Of a stretch of 14,007 nucleotides of DNA, positions 8,398 to 14,007 are shown in pieces. The notes under the pieces were generated by a model. It was not told where the DNA came from, did not search any database, and saw nothing but the letters and a program-made list of their open reading frames with translations. This stretch comes from Jimgerdemannia flammicorona (taxonomy: Eukaryota; Mucoromycota; Endogonomycetes; Endogonales; Endogonaceae). Within the stretch, counting starts at the first letter, position 1. Every line of letters starts with the position of its first letter. Made by a program: the position numbers and the translations under genes. The stretch spans positions 1 to 14,007 of the forward strand of contig RBNI01004468.1 of assembly GCA_003990745.1 (NCBI GenBank). The letters run 5' to 3'.

Positions 8398-8790
8398 TAG
8401 CTGTCATAGTATAGTTAGATTAGCCTTATATGACATAACTGTGAACTAACTCAGCAGTCAGATGATCTCTTGACATATCAGATTACACTTGTACTATGTG
8501 ACTGCATTCTAACTCAGCAAGGTACTAAGTGCTACATTCATATCTAGTATAGCTCAGATAGCCCCTCACTAGTATAAATACCCCCTCTCCCAGATCTCAG
8601 AATCTCAAACTTGAATAGACTCAAACACACAAGAATATTCCTGAACATTTCCCCACAATATCCCTTCACACAACTATTCCTAGTATAGCAATATCATGAA
8701 TAGTGAATAAACCTATTTAATAACTCACAAACTACTCTTAAGTAAATCTGCTCCCTGTTAGGTCCTACTCCTAACTCCATCATGAAATTT
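8398..8790 (+). promoter_or_regulatory. second LTR-like promoter and poly(A) block
   Basis: After the third ORF comes non-coding sequence with TATAAATA at 8573-8580, immediately followed by CCCCCTCTCCC, the pyrimidine-rich start context common in fungal promoters. An AATAAA signal follows at 8706-8711, about 130 bases after the TATA. A hairpin GTTAGG/CCTAAC (8757-8762, 8770-8775) lies near the end. TATA, initiator, then AATAAA is the order expected across U3-R-U5 of an LTR. There is no second copy in the window to fix its limits, and it shows no clear similarity to 6982-7285. Confidence 0.45.
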
Positions 8791-10607
8791 CCTAATTGAG
8801 TATTGTCTGCAGCAATATACCAATTCAACTAAGCTGGTCTTAGTTTCTTGAACTTCCTAAAATATGGAAAATCCTGAACATCCAGAACTAGTCCAAAAAA
8901 GGACTTTGGTTGAGATGTCAACCTGATCTTAAAATCAATAAGCATAGAGGATGTACTCCATATGAAATTGATCTTAACCATAAGAAAATAGTCTTTTAGA
9001 ATATCTAGAACTTCCAGAAAACTCTTTCAGAACTATGTAATGGTTACTCTAAAAAGCTATCCTCTTACAGAAACTATAAAATTGAGCTCAATAGTTTTAT
9101 AATAGCTAGTAATTATCAAGTATAGATATGTAAAATTAAAGAGTAGTATTGTTTTTGTTTTATCTATTTACATTATTGCAGATAACTTTCAAACCATTTT
9201 CTTCTTTATTTAATTGCTTAATACTATCAAATACTAGGCTAAGAGTTCTATTTAAATCTTTTTCAAGAAACTCATTCTTATTTAGTATATAATTTATTTA
9301 CTTATATACTGCTTCATCTCAGATCTCAAATAACTATACTTTGCAAGTACTAAGATAATATATGTATCTTATCAATTTATTAATCTAAATGAGATATATA
9401 GATATTTGGGACTTATTCATAACTATAATAAGTAGTAGTATCAATATTCTTAGAATTTGTCAGTAAATATTAATTGATAAGTTTTCTTTGTTTTTCTATC
9501 AATTTGATATTTCTATTATAATAGTTTTATTCTAACTTAGTTTTGATAAGATGCTCTTTATATCTCTTTAATAAATTCTGGGTCTCTTCTTTTTTATAAG
9601 CTTTAAATTGCAAATCATATTATAAATATTAATAAGTATTATATAAATTAGTTCAGAGACTCATGATTTAAATATATAGAGTTATAATTTATGAAAAACA
9701 TTATATTTGAGTATCTATAAAGTACTATTTTTTTCAAACCAGCTAAAAGTCATGATGAATAGACTTGTAGCTTATTTCTGCAAGTAAAAAGATAATTAAT
9801 TGAGTAACTCAATTAATATTTCTAACTAAACTAGACAATCTATAGATCTTAGTATAATTTAGTAAAAAGTTCTTAATAGTAGTAGTTATATTAATATCAA
9901 TAACTATCTTGGTTTTTTACTATAGTATTCTTTTTATATTACTATATATAGATCTGTAATAGAAGACTATTTTTTGTTAGATAATCTTATATATTTTCAA
10001 AATGAGTATAATTAATTTCTAATATATTTAAATAGATTTTCTGATAAAGAGATATACTATAGTCACAGCAGTATAGAGTTCTTTTATTAATGTAGACTTT
10101 CTTCTTAAGATAACAACTAGTACTTATGGACCCACTATCTATAGCCTTAAGTTGAACTATTAAAAAGATATCTTATTCTGACTTAAAAAGAGCTTAAAAA
10201 ATCTTATATATCTTGATAAATATTTTCTTGGGAATTTTGAAAGCACAACTACAACTACAGCCTACTTTCAAAAACTTGATTTGCTTTTTTGTATTCAGTC
10301 ATTATAACTATATATATAATATATTTTATATATAATTTATCTGGTTTTGTAAAATTTCTTCATAGAATTATCTCTATATTTATATATCTATACAATCTTT
10401 TACTCTTCTAATATTTTCATATTTTCCTCAGTTCTTGGAAAGTTTCTGGTAATTTTTGCTTTTTGGAATTAATTCCTGCTGATGTCATTCAGAAATTTCT
10501 TGGTAAGTGGAATTCATACTTCTATTAGAATTAATGGTAAATTTCATCTCTGTATCTAAGTAGCTTAATAGTGTCAGATAATTTAAAAATGTAAGGAGCA
10601 AGTTTCT
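8791..10607. other. AT-rich, CpG-free gene desert
   Basis: I find no gene or RNA here. The DNA is strongly AT-rich with many stops in every frame. Together with the block before it, there is no CG dinucleotide from 8361 to 10607 (about 2.25 kb) by my reading. This suits old repeat DNA that has lost CpG, and with it sequence identity, through methylation and deamination. I see no terminal repeat, tandem array or readable domain to say which repeat it was. Confidence 0.65.
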
Positions 10608-10717
10608 CGCCTTGTTCTTGTTTAAAAATGCTTCTGATGGTGCTCGGTTCCATAGTGGATTTGATGTATATTCCTATTTTTTATACAGGGATAGTCCTAT
10701 GCTCTTTTTTTTTTTAC

Positions 10718-10855
10718 TCATTTCTCACTATTGACGGGTGACGCGGATGCTTTCGCGGCGTTCAACGCGGACGCTTTGGTGGCGTTCAGCGCGTTCGTGG
10801 TGTTCACAGACTTAGACTTCCGGGAAGTTTTTCGGTTGCGGCATATACAAAGTCT
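10718..10855 (-). pseudogene. possible minus-strand 3' exon or remnant, Ala/Lys/Ser/Asn-rich
   Basis: On the minus strand a frame is open for 45 codons, from a TAA at 10858-10856 to the TGA at 10720-10718. It encodes a basic, low-complexity tail with two 8-residue repeats (NATKASAL and NAAKASAS) ending VNSEK. There is no ATG, so it would be the last exon or a cut fragment of a gene. The + strand frame over the same bases gives an Ala/Phe/Val-rich peptide that looks less natural. The abrupt rise in CpG at 10730 marks the start of non-decayed DNA. No upstream exon could be identified; this may be only a short CpG-rich repeat. Confidence 0.28.
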
Positions 10856-10889
10856 TTATACCTGTCATAATGTGTTGTGGGGAGTGATT

Positions 10890-11138
10890 GATAAACCAAT
10901 TCGGAATTACACGCGCGGGTGACGTCACCGTGTTATTCAAAAAAAAAAAAAAAAACTCGCGTTTTCTGCAACCTCTCCAACCTCTCTTTTCCCTCTTCCC
11001 TCTGCGCGAACCCATCTCCGCACACTCAAGCACACAAACAACGTACGCAATTCTCTTCCGGCGTCCGCCTACACGCGTAAAACGCGTAAAACGCGACATC
11101 TTCCGCACAAGCGAAATACTCATCTTTTCTCTCAGTTC
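10890..11138 (+). promoter_or_regulatory. promoter and 5' leader of the host gene: CCAAT, CRE, CT-rich start, MCB cluster
   Basis: In order: a CCAAT box at about 10896; a perfect 12-bp palindrome GGTGACGTCACC (10918-10929) containing TGACGTCA, the ATF/CREB site; and a run of 17 A (10939-10955), a nucleosome-excluding element in fungi. A strongly pyrimidine-rich tract (about 10966-11009) of the kind marking fungal transcription starts follows. Then come three ACGCG boxes at 9-base spacing: ACGCGT 11073-11078, ACGCGT 11082-11087 and ACGCGA 11091-11096. The first two match the MCB consensus ACGCGTNA bound by MBF at G1/S genes. No ATG occurs between the CT tract and 11139. Confidence 0.65.
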
Positions 11139-12922
11139 ATGTCTGGAAATAGAATTCACAAATATTTCGGCCGCAGGTTCACCGAGTGGAATGTCTGCGG
11201 ATTCCTCGATGAATGCGAACTGGAACCGTTCACAAGGAAGATTGAATGCTACCTTCAAAACCTCCAGGACATCGCCAATCGTGAAGATGGCATCAGGGCC
11301 AAGACAGCACAAAAACTACTCGATAAATATAAACAGGCGAGTTTTTTTTTTTTTTTCATAATATGGGCAGAGAATTGGTGGCGTGGCGGGAGACTGCGAG
11401 TCTCTCCGTCATTCAAGTCTTAGAGACGAGCCACGAAGCCGGTGTTTCTGGGGCGTCGGCGAACTGCGAGTTCGTAGGACGTTCAGTGTTGGGGCACAGG
11501 TGACCTTCAAGCTTGCCTGTGTTCAAAAGAGCTTTTGAGCGGGGGGCCCAACACTCCCAACGGGATGGGAAATCAGACAGAATCTTATATATTCCATGCC
11601 TAGGGAGATCGTCCTGACCGTAAATTGGCAAGAAAATGGAAAGATGATCATGAAAAGGAAAAGAACGCCACTAGTTCTGAACATATCGGCCAAGATTTCA
11701 TGGTGCCTCCTTTGGATCATTTGGAGGACACAATCATGGCAGCTCCTTTGTAAAGCTGAAGCAGGTACATATATATATATTCTTCAAGACTCAAAACAAG
11801 CAGTTGTCTACGTGACTAATTTACATTCTCTGTAGGGTGACGACAACAAGGAGCGTGACATCAGTTTGGGGCAGAAAAGACCTTGCGGTACAATCCATGG
11901 TGATGAGAATGATGAAAGCGACAGAGATGATTCACCATGCGAGTCAGCCAAAAAACGATTGCGTGAGCCTCGCAAACCTAACCAAAAGAAATGCCGGTCA
12001 GCGAGATAAAAGAAAATGATGAATTGCAGGTAAGTTGGACAAAATATGACATAACGCACAGAAAGTGAATGGTCGTATTTCTGTCACAAAATTTATTTCC
12101 AACGCTAACAATGTGCTGCTATTATTTTTAGAAAAGCACTCCAGAATCAAATGTTGAATCTGAGTCCGAATATAATCCACAGGACGAGTCTGAAACACTC
12201 CTTTCGGACGAACTTCTCGAAGCTATTCAATCACCAGTGCACCAGGGACAACCGGTCGACGTGAATACGGACGAGAACGAGCCTAGATTTATATTAAAAC
12301 TGCGTAAAGTGATGGATACATTCAAGAAGAGCACCAATCCGGTGGACAAGGTGTAAGGAAAATCCTTTGTACACTAGGCGATGGTTACCTTTCAAATTAA
12401 TGATCGTCTCGGCAGACGATTCATGAACCTTCAACAATGAGAGCTGAGGCGATGCGTGCTCTCTCGGAGCAGGAAAAGGCAGAATTAAAGACATGTACAG
12501 AAATTCCGGCTGTAATGGGTGTTCCGGTTTTTGAAGGGGTAGGTATGAGAAATTTAGTCATGTTGGGCGTACTATCTTCAGAATGAGGATATGGGACATA
12601 TTTGGGTGTAAACTTGATAATTCATAACATTTTAGAACACTTTGAATGATCACTGGCGGAATCTGTCCTCAACAATGAACGAACGCACAACGCTCCGACT
12701 ATATGAACTTTTGTAAGTATGATGGCATTCAGTAAATCTTCGTAGCATTGCGGCGATTTTTCTAAGCATTAAGATTTTATTTCACCAGCCTGACCGGTCT
12801 TGAGGGTAATGAGGAGCTAACAAAAGTCATGAACGAACGAATATTCACAGCAAAGTATATTGTACCATTGAATAATTGGCCTTTTTAGGATCAGAAAAGC
12901 ATTATGTCATTCTGGTAGGTGA
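11139..12922 (+). CDS. multi-exon host gene, product not recognised
   Basis: A phase-consistent model uses the first ATG after the promoter (11139). Exons: 11139-11340 (or to 11280), 11373-11473, 11604-11749, 11865-11962, 12013-12029, 12132-12350, 12416-12538, 12636-12712, 12789-12854 and possibly 12889-12922. All proposed introns are GT-AG. The junctions at 12030/12131 (GTAAGT donor), 12351/12415, 12539/12635 and 12713/12788 are the most secure. The intron 11963-12012 (50 nt) has GTGAGC and a CTAAC branch point. The stop is TAG 12886-12888, or TGA 12920-12922 if a 34-nt final intron is removed. The protein is about 340-375 residues. It has a folded-looking N-terminal part (RIHKYFGRRF, CELEPFTRKIECYLQNLQ), a long charged middle (ENDESDRDD, then a KKRLR basic patch that could be a nuclear localisation signal, then ESESEYNPQDESE), and a helical C-terminal part. 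I recognise no domain. The nuclear, cell-cycle-regulated suggestion rests only on the basic patch and promoter sites. Exon 1/2 and 3/4 junctions are uncertain. Confidence 0.6.
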
Positions 12923-12970
12923 AATTACTCGGAATATAGATGTGTTTCTTTGACCATGACCATAATGTTA

Positions 12971-12972
<2 letters not shown>

Positions 12973-13001
<29 letters not shown>
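12973..13001. repeat. 29-base poly-T tract flanked by GTTAT
   Basis: A pure run of 29 T separates the host-gene side from the AT-rich block. The five bases GTTAT occur just before it (12967-12971, one C between) and directly after it (13002-13006). This could be the remnant of a poly(A)-tailed insertion on the minus strand with a short target duplication, or slippage of a simple repeat. Confidence 0.5.
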
Positions 13002-14007
13002 GTTATAGTTACTTGGACTTTCATATTTATTATCAGACTAATTTAATTTATATATAATATAAAAGTTTTAATATTACTCAATCTCTCTGGGGGGACTCTT
13101 TTATAATTAAAGATTATTATATTATTAATTATTATAACTTTTCTTTTATTTTTACAAATTTCTTCTATTAGATGATAATGGTGATTTTTTTGAGAATTCT
13201 ATTTTGCTCATTAGTTAGATAAAATATCTTTTATTAACTCTTTTTACCTTAATAGGTATTTCTCTAAATTTATTTTTTTACTCTTTTTAAATTATATATA
13301 ATTATTATTTAGTTAGACTCATTTATATTATTAAGACTGATTTAACAGTAAAGCACTTATTATTTATATAGTTTATTAGATACTTTTGCAAATTCTTTTA
13401 TTAACTCTGTTTATTATTTACTCTTTTTATTATCTGTAGGTGATTTTTAATTATAACTTAGAAGTTATTAAGAACTTTATATTTATTTAGTTAATATTTA
13501 GATATTTGTATAAATTTTCTCTTTTATTTTATATTAAAGTATTCTTTATAATTGAAGATATTATTCACTATTAAGTATTTTAATTTAAAGTTTAGCATAA
13601 TATTTCTCTATAGCAAATATTACTATATTATTTAGAACTTTAGAGAAAGTTACTATTACACTTTTACATATACTTTAGAACTAGACCTTTGTTCAGTTTT
13701 ATTCTTTATTAATTTTAGCTATTTATTATTTAGTTAGTTATAAATCTTGGTCCATCTCTTACTAGTACTCTATCTTAGTATTGAGATTAAAGTCTATTAG
13801 TAGAGAACTATTTAACAGAAGTTTATTTTATTTTATTTTTTTTGGACTTTACTATTTATTACCTATTTAGTCTATCAAGATATAATTTATAGTATCTCAA
13901 CTCACTACCCAATCTCCTGAGAGGGACTCTCCCCCCCTATATCTTCACAATTGAATACCATCTTATTATCTCTCACTATAACTCTTTTCTCTTTTTTTTT
14001 TTTTTTT
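13002..14007. other. AT-rich, CpG-free block with a degenerate direct repeat
   Basis: I find no gene. No CG dinucleotide occurs from 12932 to the window end. Two related segments stand out against the AT background: CAATCTC followed by TCTGGGGGGACTCT at 13079-13099, and CAATCTC followed by CTGAGAGGGACTCT at 13910-13930, 831 bases apart. The second carries a GAGAG-GGA-CTCTC hairpin (13919-13931) and precedes a C7 run. They may be the ends of an old repeat unit. The window ends in another T run. Confidence 0.5.

Larger units (their letters stand above)
1011..8790 (+). mobile_element. degraded Ty3/gypsy chromovirus with embedded dUTPase, 5' end missing
   Basis: The domain order Gag (CCHC), dUTPase, protease, RT, RNase H, integrase, chromodomain on one strand defines a Ty3/gypsy (Metaviridae) chromovirus. 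RNase H before integrase excludes Ty1/copia. Gag to RT share one frame, suggesting a single fused Gag-Pol ORF in the parent. A frameshift near 4684-4700 and many TGA, TAA and TAG codons make this copy non-functional. The left end is cut at about 1011 by a minisatellite; no 5' LTR or primer-binding site is seen. The right limit is uncertain. A polypurine tract and LTR-like start occur at 6982-7009, and a second LTR-like promoter and poly(A) block lies at 8398-8790, with an extra ORF between them. The + strand is noticeably A/C-rich throughout 1011-8383, which argues that the extra ORF belongs to the same element family. Confidence 0.9.

Noticed and set aside
10812..11312. 166-codon minus-strand ORF across the host promoter and first exon.
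   Set aside because: It runs through the poly(A) tract (a Phe run) and the CT-rich start region and is antisense to the better supported + strand gene.
10888..11361. 157-codon + strand ORF starting at 10888.
   Set aside because: It translates the CRE, the poly(A) run as Lys and the CT-rich leader; the frame is not that of the exon at 11139 and matches none of the later exons.
11735..12010. Apparent frameshifts in the host gene, suggesting a pseudogene.
   Set aside because: Alternative GT-AG junctions (11750/11864 and 11963/12012) restore one continuous frame, so no indel is needed.
11837..12019. 60-codon + strand ORF within the host gene.
   Set aside because: Its frame gives a Thr/Arg/Met mixture, whereas the neighbouring frame gives a charged sequence that joins upstream and downstream exons in phase.

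Overview
This window most likely comes from a filamentous fungus. The evidence is a chromodomain-bearing Ty3/gypsy retrotransposon, a compact multi-intron gene (several introns of about 50-130 nt, GT-AG, one with a CTAAC branch point), a pyrimidine-rich promoter start region, and long stretches stripped of CpG, as expected from methylation and cytosine deamination of repeats. I cannot assign a species.

Layout. Bases 1-710 hold no recognisable gene; one degraded reading frame runs through 81-438. Bases 716-1010 are a degenerate 14-bp minisatellite that directly abuts the left end of the element. Bases 1011-6567 are a degraded Ty3/gypsy chromovirus on the + strand. Its order is Gag with a CCHC knuckle, a trimeric-type dUTPase domain, aspartic protease, reverse transcriptase, RNase H, integrase and chromodomain. 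Gag through RT lie in one frame (codons starting at positions divisible by 3); one frameshift near 4690 moves RNase H, IN and the chromodomain to the next frame. Many in-frame stops and several catalytic substitutions show the copy is dead. Most lesions are C-to-T or G-to-A, often at former CpG sites.

Bases 6568-8790 hold a C-terminal tail, a polypurine tract with an LTR-like start (6982-7009), a promoter-like block with two TGAGTCA sites, a CCAAT box and a TATA box, then an unrecognised broken ORF of about 365 codons (7286-8383). A second promoter/poly(A)-like block follows (8398-8790). No 5' LTR or primer-binding site is visible on the left.

Bases 8361-10607 and 12932-14007 are very AT-rich and contain no CpG dinucleotide by my reading. 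Between them lies a CpG-normal island (about 10608-12931) with a promoter (CCAAT, a perfect 12-bp CRE palindrome, a poly(A) tract, CT-rich start region, three MCB-like ACGCG repeats). It also holds one unrecognised host gene of about 7-9 exons (11139 to 12888 or 12922), whose exons can be joined in phase without any frameshift. The MCB cluster suggests G1/S-linked expression. The most unusual item is the dUTPase domain between the nucleocapsid knuckle and the protease of a Ty3/gypsy chromovirus, an arrangement like that of betaretroviruses.
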